Assembly: GCF_003696365.1 (NCBI RefSeq)
Contig: NZ_RFFM01000001.1
Span: 310,001-374,000 of the forward strand
DNA: 64,000 nucleotides
Source: Stutzerimonas zhaodongensis
Lineage (GTDB): Bacteria; Pseudomonadota; Gammaproteobacteria; Pseudomonadales; Pseudomonadaceae
Direction of reading: 5' to 3'
This document shows, piece by piece, positions 1-7,996 of this stretch. Each line of letters opens with the position of its first letter. Position 1 is the first letter of the stretch. Below the pieces are notes generated by a model. That model was not told the origin of the DNA and searched no databases. It saw only the letters and a list, made by a program, of their open reading frames with translations. Both the position numbers and the translations under genes were made by a program.

Positions 1-1199
1 CCCGGGAGGAAGTTTTCGCCGAGCAACTGCGCCTGGCCTACGTCGCACTGACCCGCGCACGTGACCGGCTCTGGCTGCACTGGGGGCCGGTCAATCTGTG
101 CAAACCAAAGAAAGATGGCAGTCTGGCCGATGAAGGCCTGCACAGCAGCGCCCTGGCCTGGCTGCTGCACGGTCGTGGACTTCCAGGCGAGCAACCGCTT
201 ACCGAACTGGGCAATCATCTGGCTGACCTCAATGGCGCAAGCCTGCGCCTTGCCGTCGAGCGTCTGGTCGAGGAAGGCAAGGGGAGCATCGCCTGCCTGC
301 CGCTGGAGACCCGCGAAGCCAACGCTCAGGGACCCGGTCGCGCGGCGCCGCCGGGATCATTGTCACAGCTCAATCGAACCCTTTACAGCGCCTGGCGAAT
401 CGGCAGCTTTTCGGGGCTCGCCGCCGGCATGCACATGGAGGCGCCGGACCGTGACGCTCTGGCGATCCCCGATGCCGGCGAGCCGGGCAGCGGGTTCTTC
501 GCCTTTCCCCGCGGCGCACGGGCCGGAACTTGCCTGCACGCGATTCTTGAAGATTGGGCACGGGGAAAAGGCGATCTGCCGGAGCTGGTCGAGCCGGCAC
601 TGCAGGCTTATGGCTTGCCGCTGGAATGGAAGGACATCGCCACGACCCATTTACAGGGCGTGCTGGAGACTGACCTGGACGGCGCCGGCCTGACGCTTGC
701 CCGCCTGCAATCTGCACGGCGGCTGCCCGAGCTGGGCTTCACCTTCCCGGTGCAGGAACTCGATGTGACGCGGTTGCGTACTCTGCTGACAGACCCTGAC
801 TACGGCCTCGCCGCTCCGCTGCGCGAGGCAGCGTCGCGGCTTGAATTCGACAGCCTCAAGGGCTTTCTCAAGGGTTTTATCGACCTGACCTTCGAGCACG
901 ATGGCCGTTGGTACATCGCGGACTACAAGTCCAATTGGCTAGGGCCTGATGCGAGCTACTACGGCGGTGAGCGGCTGCTGCAAGCATTGGCGGGCGAGCA
1001 CTATTACCTGCAATACCTGATCTATCTGGTAGCGCTGCGCCGCTTTCTGCGTCAGCGTCTGGCTGATTTCCGCGACGATCAGCTGGGCGGCGCCTTCTAC
1101 CTGTTCCTGCGAGGCATGCCCGACGCCGGCGTCTACTTCGCCCGCCCGCGCGACGCGCTTCTCGATGCGCTGGATCGGTTGTTCGAGGAGGAACGATGA
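1..1199 (+). CDS. recB: RecBCD exonuclease V subunit beta, C-terminal part
   Basis: This is the C-terminal ~398 residues of RecB, open at the left edge of the window (frame starts at base 3). It opens with helicase motif VI (YVALTRARDR, from base 39) and continues into the nuclease domain. The nuclease residues are visible: His at 537-539 (TCLH), Asp at 882-884 (GFIDL), and Asp/Lys at 921-929 (DYK). These correspond to the known E. coli RecB H956, D1067, D1080 and K1082. RecB is the 3'-5' helicase and sole nuclease of the RecBCD break-repair complex. recD follows on the same strand but only after a 283-base REP-containing gap, which is unusual because these genes normally abut. The identification is secure; the missing N-terminus lies upstream of the window. 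Confidence 0.96.
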   Translation, partial: REEVFAEQLRLAYVALTRARDRLWLHWGPVNLCKPKKDGSLADEGLHSSALAWLLHGRGLPGEQPLTELGNHLADLNGASLRLAVERLVEEGKGSIACLPLETREANAQGPGRAAPPGSLSQLNRTLYSAWRIGSFSGLAAGMHMEAPDRDALAIPDAGEPGSGFFAFPRGARAGTCLHAILEDWARGKGDLPELVEPALQAYGLPLEWKDIATTHLQGVLETDLDGAGLTLARLQSARRLPELGFTFPVQELDVTRLRTLLTDPDYGLAAPLREAASRLEFDSLKGFLKGFIDLTFEHDGRWYIADYKSNWLGPDASYYGGERLLQALAGEHYYLQYLIYLVALRRFLRQRLADFRDDQLGGAFYLFLRGMPDAGVYFARPRDALLDALDRLFEEER

Positions 1200-1252
1200 T
1201 GCGCCTCATATTTGCAGGAGCCCTATCTCGCGAAGGGCGATTACCCGCTTGT

Positions 1253-1317
1253 GTAGGAGTCAGCTTGCTGGCGATCCGGGCGCGTTATAAAAGCATCGCC
1301 AGCAAGCTGGCTCCTAC
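1253..1317. repeat. REP element pair between recB and recD
   Basis: Two inverted copies of a Pseudomonas REP-like unit face each other: GTAGGAG...TGGCGAT at 1253-1275 and ATCGCCA...CTCCTAC at 1295-1317, separated by about 20 bases. The core (GGAGCCAGC, TTGCTGGCGAT) recurs at 1401, 17508, 17667 and 29901. Translation of such elements gives short spurious reading frames. Confidence 0.9.
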
Positions 1318-1400
1318 GGCCGTACAAGTGTTGTCGCCATATCTTCAGAGGCAGTCGCCAGCGCTTCTGCCAGTTCATTCGCTGCGACCTGCTGCTCTTA

Positions 1401-1463
1401 TAGGAGCCAGCATGCTGGCGATCCAGGGCGCCGGAATAAGTACTGCCAGCAAGCGGGTTTCTG
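1401..1463. repeat. Second, degenerate REP pair upstream of recD
   Basis: TAGGAGCCAGCATGCTGGCGAT at 1401-1422 is a good REP half. The facing half at about 1443-1463 (CTGCCAGCAAGCGGGTTTC) is partly decayed. It ends about 20 bases before the recD start, so it would lie in the recD translation-initiation region of any recB-recD transcript. Confidence 0.75.
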
Positions 1464-1482
1464 CTGGATCGAGGTCGCAACT

Positions 1483-3333
1483 ATGACGGATCTATTCGAG
1501 CTTCCGTTAGGGCCACTGGAGCGTGCCTTCATCGCCAGCCTGCAGCGCCTCGAGCCTGAGACGCCTGATATGGTCCTGCTGGCCGCCGCGCTTTGCTGTG
1601 AAGCCCTGGCGTCCGGAGACGTCTGTCTGCCGCTCGAACGCCTGGCCGGCAAGCGCCCCTGGGCTGAGGTCGACCTCAGCCTGCCAGCGCTCGCAACCTG
1701 GCGCGCACAACTGGAGGCGTCGCCCCTGATCGGCGCACGCGGCGAATACGCACCCTTGATCCTGGATGGCGACCGGCTCTACCTCGCCCGATACCAGGCG
1801 TACGAAGAGCAGCTGGCCGAACAGCTGCTTGCGCGCGCGGCGGATGCGCCAGCCGTGGACGAAAGACAATTGAGCGACAGCCTGGCCCGGCTATTCGCTT
1901 TCAACCGGCAAAGCCCCGATTGGCAGCGGTTGGCCGCCGCGCAGGCGGTACGCCGGCGCCTGGCGGTGATTTCCGGCGGCCCCGGTACCGGTAAAACCAC
2001 CACCGTGGTGCGCCTGCTGGCAGCGCTGCTGGAACAGCCAGGCGGCGAGCGCCTGGCCATCGGCCTCGCCGCGCCCACCGGCAAGGCCGCCGCGCGCATG
2101 GCCGAAGCGATCCGCAACGCCAAGGCCGAGCTGCCGGTCAGCGATGCAGTAAAAGCAGCCCTGCCCGACGAGGCGCGCACACTGCACCGCCTGCTTGGCA
2201 GTCGCGGCGACAGTCCCAAGGTGCGCCACGATGCAGCCAAACCCCTGGCGCTGGACGTGCTGGTGGTAGACGAGGCGTCGATGGTCGATTTGGCGTTGAT
2301 GGCCAAGCTGGTCGCAGCGCTGCCGCCGAAGGCGAGGTTGATTCTGCTAGGCGACAAGGACCAATTGGCGGCGGTTGAAGCAGGAGCGGTCTTCGCCGAG
2401 CTTTGTGAGGGTCGCGGTTTCGATACCCAGGCAGCGGCCGATCTGCAACGCATTACCGGGCAGCATGTACCGGTCGAGACGCCCCGTTCGCGCCTGGGTG
2501 ATGCGGTGGTGCTCCTGACCCACAGCCACCGATTCGCCGGTGACAGCGGCATCGGCGAGCTGGCGCGGCGGATCAACGCCGGCGATGCCAAGGGCACCGT
2601 CGCGTTGCTGCAGGAAGGCCGTGCGGATCTCGCCTGGAATGAGACGCCCAGCCCCGCCGCACTGATCGAGCGACTGGAGCAGGGCTATTCGCCCTATCTG
2701 CAGGCCGCACGCCAGGCTGATCCATCCGCTGCCTTCGAGGCTTTCAACGGCTTTCGCGCGCTGACTGCCCAGCGCGAAGGCGCCTTTGGGCTCACCGGCA
2801 TCAACGAAGCGCTGGAGGCACGTTTCAAGCGCCGCCTCGGCGTGCCGGCCCGCGAGCGCTGGTATCCCGGCCGCGCGGTGATGGTCCGGCAGAATGACTA
2901 CGCGCTGGGCCTGTTCAACGGTGACATCGGCCTGTGCCTGAAAACCGAGCAGGGACTGCGCGTGTTCTTCGAGGGCGACGACGGTTATCGCGGCTTCGCA
3001 CCGGCGCGATTGCCGAGCCACGACAGCGCCTTCGCCATGACTGTGCACAAGAGCCAGGGCTCGGAATTCACCGAGGTGCTGCTGGCGCTCCCCGAACAGC
3101 CCAGCCCCCTGTTGACGCGCTCGCTGTTCTATACCGGCATCACCCGCGCCAAGCGCAAGGTCGAGATATGGGCTTTGCCGGCGCGGCTGGCCGAGGCGGT
3201 CGTTACTCGTGCCGAACGGGCGGCTGGGCTGGCCGAGCGGCTGGGCGCGGACGAAGCAAAGGGCAGCGTCGAAGTCCGCACCATGCCAAAGCCGGCGAGC
3301 GAGCCGGCGGGTGATCAGCTCAGCTTGTTCTGA
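1483..3333 (+). CDS. recD: RecBCD exonuclease V subunit alpha, 5'-3' helicase
   Basis: RecD of 616 residues, close to the usual ~610. It shows Walker A GGPGTGKTT at about 165-173, Walker B VVDEAS near 258-263, the AMTVHKSQGSEF motif and a C-terminal YTGITRAKRKVEIW (helicase motif VI). It is the fast 5'-3' motor of RecBCD and works with RecB, encoded just upstream. The start ATG has only a weak ribosome-binding site (GGATCGAGG-like) inside the tail of the REP region, so translation may be less tightly coupled to recB than in relatives where the two genes overlap. Confidence 0.96.
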   Translation: MTDLFELPLGPLERAFIASLQRLEPETPDMVLLAAALCCEALASGDVCLPLERLAGKRPWAEVDLSLPALATWRAQLEASPLIGARGEYAPLILDGDRLYLARYQAYEEQLAEQLLARAADAPAVDERQLSDSLARLFAFNRQSPDWQRLAAAQAVRRRLAVISGGPGTGKTTTVVRLLAALLEQPGGERLAIGLAAPTGKAAARMAEAIRNAKAELPVSDAVKAALPDEARTLHRLLGSRGDSPKVRHDAAKPLALDVLVVDEASMVDLALMAKLVAALPPKARLILLGDKDQLAAVEAGAVFAELCEGRGFDTQAAADLQRITGQHVPVETPRSRLGDAVVLLTHSHRFAGDSGIGELARRINAGDAKGTVALLQEGRADLAWNETPSPAALIERLEQGYSPYLQAARQADPSAAFEAFNGFRALTAQREGAFGLTGINEALEARFKRRLGVPARERWYPGRAVMVRQNDYALGLFNGDIGLCLKTEQGLRVFFEGDDGYRGFAPARLPSHDSAFAMTVHKSQGSEFTEVLLALPEQPSPLLTRSLFYTGITRAKRKVEIWALPARLAEAVVTRAERAAGLAERLGADEAKGSVEVRTMPKPASEPAGDQLSLF

Positions 3334-3459
3334 TCGTGCACTGCTGCGCGAAGCCGACATGATCGCGGCTCATCACGGGGTGTTTCGTGACGCGGTTGCA
3401 TGTACGAGCGGCGGTTTTCTGGTCCGATGATCGCTCGTCGAGGCGATACGGAACACGTG

Positions 3460-3903
3460 ATGAAGAAAACCTTTCTGGTGAGCTGGGCCCTGCTGAGCCT
3501 GTTGCTGATTGGCCTCGTACTGCGTGAGCTGTGGGTCGACCCCTCATTCGCCAGCGTTTTCGCGCTAGGGATGGCCGGGTATTACAGCTTTTGCTTTTTC
3601 AAGCTCATCCTTGCTGCCTATATGCCGTGGGGGTTGCTTGGGTCGTATCGTCGGGCAGGTTACTGGCTTTGTCTCATCCTGCTGCCGATGACATTGATCC
3701 CGCTGCATTCAGCCTACGAGGTCTGGGTGCGCGGCGCTTACGTTGCAGCCCAGACCTCACGACGTACCGCTGTGCTGCAACAGGTGCTCGGATGGCTGCA
3801 GGATGCCATTGGATACCTCGGCCCACTGTTGGCGCTTGGCGCGTTCGGACTGGGTATGGCCGTTGTGCTGCTGCGCCTGCTTCGCGGTCAGGTCGCGCGC
3901 TGA
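3460..3903 (+). CDS. Small multi-pass membrane protein of unknown function
   Basis: A 147-residue protein with about four hydrophobic segments (residues ~5-22, ~30-52, ~67-84 and ~115-138) separated by short charged loops. The ATG at 3460 was chosen because it gives a classical MKKTF membrane start; an in-frame upstream ATG at 3400 would add a charged, unlikely N-terminus. I recognise no family. It stands alone between recD and a convergent transporter gene; the two genes end next to each other (3903/3904). Confidence 0.7.
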   Translation: MKKTFLVSWALLSLLLIGLVLRELWVDPSFASVFALGMAGYYSFCFFKLILAAYMPWGLLGSYRRAGYWLCLILLPMTLIPLHSAYEVWVRGAYVAAQTSRRTAVLQQVLGWLQDAIGYLGPLLALGAFGLGMAVVLLRLLRGQVAR

Positions 3904-4812
3904 TCAGCCGTTGAGCAGCGTGAGTACCAGCGGCAGGCTGGCGGCGGCGAGCAGTGTTTGCAGGGTGATGATGCCGGCCATGAGATGGCTGTCGCCGCCG
4001 AGCTGACGGGTCAGCACATAAGCAGTGGGCGCGGTGGGCAGGGCGAAGAACAGCACGATGATGGTCGTTTCCATCGACGGCAAGTGGAGCAGTCGAGCCA
4101 CCGCATAGGCCAGTAGCGGAACCGCCAGCAGGCGCAGCGCGCTGTTCCAGCCGAGTGCAGGGATTTCTCCACCGAGCTGCTTTGGCTTCAACGCGGCGCC
4201 GACACAGAGCAGGCCCAGCGGCAGGCTCGCAGCCGCGAGCAGGTTCAACAGGCGATCCGTACCGCCGGGCAGACCCAGACCCGAGAAATTGACCAGGGCG
4301 CCGGTCAGGCACGCGAGGATCAGAGGGTTCTTCAATATCGGCAGTAGCAAAGAGCGTACGCTGACGCCGCGCTCGGCTGTCAGCGCCCATACGGACATCA
4401 CATTAACCGTGGGCACCATCAACGCGAGCATCAGTGCAGCCAGCGCCAATCCCTCCTTGCCGAACAGGCTGCCAACCGCAGCGAGCCCCAGATAGGTGTT
4501 GAACCGCAGCCCGCCTTGGGCGAAGGCGCCAAAACGGGCGGCAGGCCAGCCGCGTAGCCGCTTCATGATCAACAACACGCCCCAGGCGACGCCGAGCCCC
4601 ATCATCACCGCGGCAGCCAGGCGGGGGAGGGCTGGATTGTCCAGCGGTGCGGTAGCGAGACTGCTGAACAGCAGTGCCGGAAACAACACGAAATAGTTGA
4701 TGCGTTCTGCGCCCGGCCAGAATTCCTCGCTGGGAAAAGCGCGCAGGCGCAGGAAGTAACCCGCGACAATGAGTGCGAACAGCGGCCACAGGGCAAGAAG
4801 AAGGGCAGTCAC
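3904..4812 (-). CDS. AEC-family (auxin efflux carrier-like) transporter
   Basis: A 302-residue inner-membrane protein with about ten hydrophobic helices. It has the AEC-family hallmarks: an N-terminal helix followed by FPALLFSSLA, and a C-terminal half with FFALPTAPTAYVLTRQLGG near residues 250-275. Bacterial members (MdcF/YfdV types) are proposed to move malonate or other carboxylates, but no substrate can be assigned here because no metabolic partner gene is adjacent. The gene is monocistronic and divergent from the downstream cyclase gene. Confidence 0.88.
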   Translation of the reverse strand: MTALLLALWPLFALIVAGYFLRLRAFPSEEFWPGAERINYFVLFPALLFSSLATAPLDNPALPRLAAAVMMGLGVAWGVLLIMKRLRGWPAARFGAFAQGGLRFNTYLGLAAVGSLFGKEGLALAALMLALMVPTVNVMSVWALTAERGVSVRSLLLPILKNPLILACLTGALVNFSGLGLPGGTDRLLNLLAAASLPLGLLCVGAALKPKQLGGEIPALGWNSALRLLAVPLLAYAVARLLHLPSMETTIIVLFFALPTAPTAYVLTRQLGGDSHLMAGIITLQTLLAAASLPLVLTLLNG

Positions 4813-4986
4813 GCGGATACATCCAACAGTGCAGGTTTTCAGATAGTGGAGCGTCCAATCGACGGCGGCAAGGGTTGCAGGTTGCCTATTTAGCTTGGCG
4901 CGGATGGGAAGAGCACGTTCATCGGGAAGTCAAGCGCAATGATGTCCAAGTGATATCATCGTCCCGCCCGAACATGAGCTATTGCG

Positions 4987-6168
4987 ATGCTTTCCCTAGA
5001 ACACCAGTCTGCCGAAGATTTTCGGGACACGCCCTATGGCAGGCAGCTGCTCGCGGGGTTTCGCCGATTGCTCTTTGCCCCTGAGCTGGAGCGCGAGTTT
5101 CGGCGCTATCTGGGTTATCAGGCAAGGCTGGCGCAGTTGATGGGCGCATGCCTGCTGTTGCTAGTGGTCGGTGGCTATCTGTACGTTGAACGCCGGCTGT
5201 TCGCCCACTCCGAGCCGCAGTGGCTGCGTGAATTGACGCTATTGCGCGTGCTGCAGATGGCCCCAGGCGTCGCAATACTGATCATGACGCTCTTTCACCG
5301 CCGGATCCGGCTGATCGCCAACCGGTTGTTTCCAGTCTTACTGGTGCTGGTGGGGACCATCGCAGCGCGGATAGACATCCAATACGAGATCCTGCAGCCG
5401 GAACTGGCCTTCCGCTACGGCGCCGGGCTGTTGATCGTATGCTCGTTCTTTTTTCTCGGGATAACCTTCTGGCGAGCGCTGGCGAGCGCGGCGGCGATCG
5501 TGCTCTTCGACGTTATGATGGCCGCTTTGATCCTGCCTTCCAATGAAATGCAGGTTCACTGGATTTCGGTCAGCTACTACGTGCTGTTGCTGGTTATCGG
5601 AGCGATCAGTCGCTACATCCATGAATACTCGCAACGCGAGCAGTTCCTTGTGCGCAAGCTACTCGGTTGGGTTGCGCAGCACGACTCGATGACGGGGCTG
5701 GCCAACCGGCGCAGCTTCGACACCGCGCTGAAACAGGTCATGTTGCAGGCGCGTCGGGACCATCAGCCGCTGGCTCTTTTGTTGCTCGATCTCGACAACT
5801 TCAAGGCTTACAACGACAACCTTGGCCACCCGGCTGGCGATGCACTGATCCGCAATTTCAGCGACTTGCTGGGCAGCTTTTCCCGGCGGCCGATGGATCT
5901 GGCTGCGCGCGTTGGCGGAGAGGAGTTCGCCTTGCTATTGCATAACTGCGATGCCAGGTCGGCGCAGGCGATAGCGGGGCAGATCTTGTCGGCGCTGGCC
6001 GAGCGAGCCATGCCGCATCCAGCGTCTCCCCAGGGTGCGTTCGCCACAACGAGTATTGGTATTGCGGTCTGGAAGCCAGGACAGACTGCAGAGCAGCTAT
6101 ATCAAGCCGCTGATGCTGCCTTGTACGGCGCCAAGCAGGCTGGCAAGAATCGCTATCTGATGAGCTGA
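4987..6168 (+). CDS. Membrane-anchored diguanylate cyclase (GGDEF)
   Basis: 393 residues. The N-terminal ~210 residues hold about six transmembrane helices, followed by a GGDEF domain from about residue 230 (DSMTGLANRRSFD). The active site reads GGEEF at 310-314. Five residues before it is an intact inhibitory I-site, RPMD at 301-304. The protein should therefore make c-di-GMP from two GTP and be product-inhibited. No recognised periplasmic sensor domain is visible, so the signal is unknown; it probably enters through the membrane helices. The start ATG follows a promoter-sized gap of 174 bases. c-di-GMP made here could feed PelD, encoded at 52078-53451. Confidence 0.93.
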   Translation: MLSLEHQSAEDFRDTPYGRQLLAGFRRLLFAPELEREFRRYLGYQARLAQLMGACLLLLVVGGYLYVERRLFAHSEPQWLRELTLLRVLQMAPGVAILIMTLFHRRIRLIANRLFPVLLVLVGTIAARIDIQYEILQPELAFRYGAGLLIVCSFFFLGITFWRALASAAAIVLFDVMMAALILPSNEMQVHWISVSYYVLLLVIGAISRYIHEYSQREQFLVRKLLGWVAQHDSMTGLANRRSFDTALKQVMLQARRDHQPLALLLLDLDNFKAYNDNLGHPAGDALIRNFSDLLGSFSRRPMDLAARVGGEEFALLLHNCDARSAQAIAGQILSALAERAMPHPASPQGAFATTSIGIAVWKPGQTAEQLYQAADAALYGAKQAGKNRYLMS

Positions 6169-6189
6169 TTCGGCGCAGCAGGGCCACTC

Positions 6190-6591
6190 CTAGCGGCGAG
6201 GCGTCACCGGGCGTGTGCGACCGCTGCCGTCGATGGCGACGAAGACGAACACTGCTTCGGTGACCTTTCGCCACTCACTGGTCAATGGCTCATCGCTCCA
6301 CACTTCTACCAGCATCCGGATCGAGCTGCGCCCGACATCCAATGTCTGCGTATAGAAGGAAAGCTGCGCCCCCACCGGCACCGGGACCATGAAGGCCATT
6401 CGATCGATGGACACGGTAGCGACTCGACCGGCAGCCACACGACTGGCCATAGCAGTGCCAGCCAAATCCATCTGCGAGACCAGCCAACCCCCGAAAATGT
6501 CGCCGAAACCGTTGGTCTCGCGCGGCAGCGCGGTCAGCTGCAAAGCCAGGTCGCCCTGGGGGATTGGATCTTCCTGTTCAAATTCTTTCAT
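6190..6591 (-). CDS. Acyl-CoA thioesterase, YciA family (hotdog fold)
   Basis: 133 residues, a single hotdog domain. The segment GDIFGGWLVSQMD at about 28-40 carries the family's catalytic Asp. YciA-type enzymes hydrolyse acyl-CoA to free acid and CoA in the cytoplasm, usually as hexamers. The reading frame begins MKEFEQEDPIPQGDLALQ and ends just after the convergent cyclase gene. A minor alternative is another hotdog thioesterase subfamily, but the length and motif fit YciA best. Confidence 0.88.
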   Translation of the reverse strand: MKEFEQEDPIPQGDLALQLTALPRETNGFGDIFGGWLVSQMDLAGTAMASRVAAGRVATVSIDRMAFMVPVPVGAQLSFYTQTLDVGRSSIRMLVEVWSDEPLTSEWRKVTEAVFVFVAIDGSGRTRPVTPRR

Positions 6592-6707
6592 TGGTTGGAC
6601 CCGCGGCGCGTTTGTTGTTTTGGCGCGAAAAGCCCGCAGTAGTGCGGGGCGGGCCGAGTATAGCGGCTGTATGGGCTGTCAGCGACAAAGCTGGCCTAAA
6701 GTCAGCA

Positions 6708-6747
6708 TCGTCACCTTATTGTCATATTCCCTTCATAGAGTATTCAC
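6708..6747 (+). promoter_or_regulatory. Pho box, four PhoB half-sites upstream of pstS
   Basis: Four 7-base direct repeats occur in exact 11-base register: TCGTCAC (6708), TTGTCAT (6719), CCTTCAT (6730) and TATTCAC (6741), against the consensus CTGTCAT. This is the known PhoB-binding architecture of tandem half-sites on one helix face. It ends 61 bases before the pstS start, so PhoB induction of pstS under phosphate limitation is expected. Confidence 0.88.
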
Positions 6748-6808
6748 ACGGCCTGCAGACAATGGCCCCCGTTCCAAACACTGACACACCCCTTGCTAGG
6801 AGCATGGA

Positions 6809-7777
6809 ATGAAACTGAATCGTTTGATGGCGGCCCTGACCTTTGTTGCCGCTGGTGTTGGCGCTGCTAACGCAGTTGCCGCGGTTGACCCGGCTCTGCC
6901 GAGCTATGAGAAGACCTCCGGCGTTTCCGGCAACCTGTCCAGTGTCGGTTCCGACTCCCTGGCCAACCTGATGACCCTGTGGGCCGAAGACTTCAAGCGT
7001 AGCTACCCCAACGTCAATATTCAGATCCAGGCAGCCGGTTCTTCGACCGCACCGCCGGCTCTGACTGAAGGCACGTCCAACATGGGCCCAATGAGCCGCC
7101 CGATGAAGGACAACGAAATCCAGGCCTTCGAAGAAAAGTATGGCTATAAGCCGACTGCGGTCCCGGTTGCCATCGACGCCCTGGCCGTGTTCGTGCACAA
7201 GGACAACCCGATCAAGAGCCTGGACATCGAACAGGTTGACGCAATCTTCTCCAGCACCCGTCTGTGTGGCGGCGAGCAGGACATCAAGACCTGGGGTGAC
7301 GTTGGTCTGACTGGCGAGTGGGCTGGCAAGCCGATTCAGCTGTTCGGTCGTAACTCGGTGTCCGGCACCTACGGTTACTTCAAGGAAGAAGCCCTGTGTA
7401 AAGGTGACTTCAAGTCCAACGTGAACGAGCAGCCAGGCTCCGCGTCGGTGGTGCAGTCGATCTCCAGCACCCTGAACGCTATCGGTTACTCGGGTATCGG
7501 TTACAAGACTTCCAGCGTACGCGCCGTTCCTCTGTCGAAAGGCGGCGAAGCCTTCGAAGCCAACGAAGAGAACGCTCTGGCTGGCAAGTTCCCGCTGTCG
7601 CGCTTCTTCTACGTCTACGTCAACAAGGCGCCGAACAAGCCGCTGAGCCCCATCGACGCCGAGTTCATGAAGCTGGTGCTTTCCAAGCAGGGTCAGGAAG
7701 TCGTGGTCAAGGACGGCTACATCCCGCTGCCGAAGAAAGTGGTCGACAAGACCATGCAAGAGCTGGGTCTGAACTAA
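6809..7777 (+). CDS. pstS: Periplasmic phosphate-binding protein of the Pst ABC transporter
   Basis: 322 residues with a Sec signal peptide ([16 protein letters not shown]... cut near residue 24, ANAVAA). It is a PBP-like phosphate-binding protein: the SVGSDSL segment at about 45-51, [11 protein letters not shown], and [12 protein letters not shown] near 177-188 line the phosphate-binding cleft in this family. It delivers phosphate to PstC/PstA. The start ATG follows AGGAGCATGGA with good spacing. A hairpin pair and a second Pho box separate it from pstC, so pstS can be made in excess of the permease genes. Confidence 0.96.
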   Translation: MKLNRLMAALTFVAAGVGAANAVAAVDPALPSYEKTSGVSGNLSSVGSDSLANLMTLWAEDFKRSYPNVNIQIQAAGSSTAPPALTEGTSNMGPMSRPMKDNEIQAFEEKYGYKPTAVPVAIDALAVFVHKDNPIKSLDIEQVDAIFSSTRLCGGEQDIKTWGDVGLTGEWAGKPIQLFGRNSVSGTYGYFKEEALCKGDFKSNVNEQPGSASVVQSISSTLNAIGYSGIGYKTSSVRAVPLSKGGEAFEANEENALAGKFPLSRFFYVYVNKAPNKPLSPIDAEFMKLVLSKQGQEVVVKDGYIPLPKKVVDKTMQELGLN

Positions 7778-7792
7778 GACCTTAATGGCAGC

Positions 7793-7855
7793 CTCGCGGC
7801 GCCTGCCGCGAGCTGACTAGAGACGCCCGCCACGCCATGCGCGCTGGTGGGCGTC
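7793..7855 (+). terminator. Two consecutive hairpins after pstS (attenuator or mRNA stabiliser)
   Basis: CTCGCGGC (7793-7800) pairs perfectly with GCCGCGAG (7805-7812) across a 4-base loop. A second stem, GACGCCCGCCA (7822-7832) with TGGTGGGCGTC (7845-7855), follows. There is no long T tract, so read-through into pstC remains likely. Such structures typically give a partial stop or protect the 3' end, keeping the binding protein abundant relative to the permease. Confidence 0.65.
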
Positions 7856-7858
7856 GTC

Positions 7859-7898
7859 GTGTCACCCCTCTGTAATTTTTCTGTCACACAGCTGCATT
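7859..7898 (+). promoter_or_regulatory. Second Pho box, four half-sites upstream of pstC
   Basis: Half-sites in exact 11-base register: GTGTCAC (7859), CTGTAAT (7870), CTGTCAC (7881) and CTGCATT (7892). This is at least as good a match to the CTGTCAT consensus as the pstS box. It lies about 100 bases upstream of the pstC start, so pstCAB-phoU probably has its own PhoB-activated promoter in addition to read-through from pstS. Confidence 0.88.
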
Positions 7899-7996
7899 AA
7901 ATTAGGCGCCCGACCGGCCATCAAGCCTGGAAACGACTCGCGCCACTACGGCGCAGCAGTTCGGTTTTAAACGGCCTGAGCGGCCAGGACCTTCGC

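Noticed and set aside
1196-1486. Open frame starting ATGATG at the recB stop
   Set aside because: Its middle is the translation of REP elements (VGVSLLAIRARYKSIASKLAPT-like, given in part), it has no ribosome-binding site of its own and no family resemblance; it marks REP insertion, not a gene.
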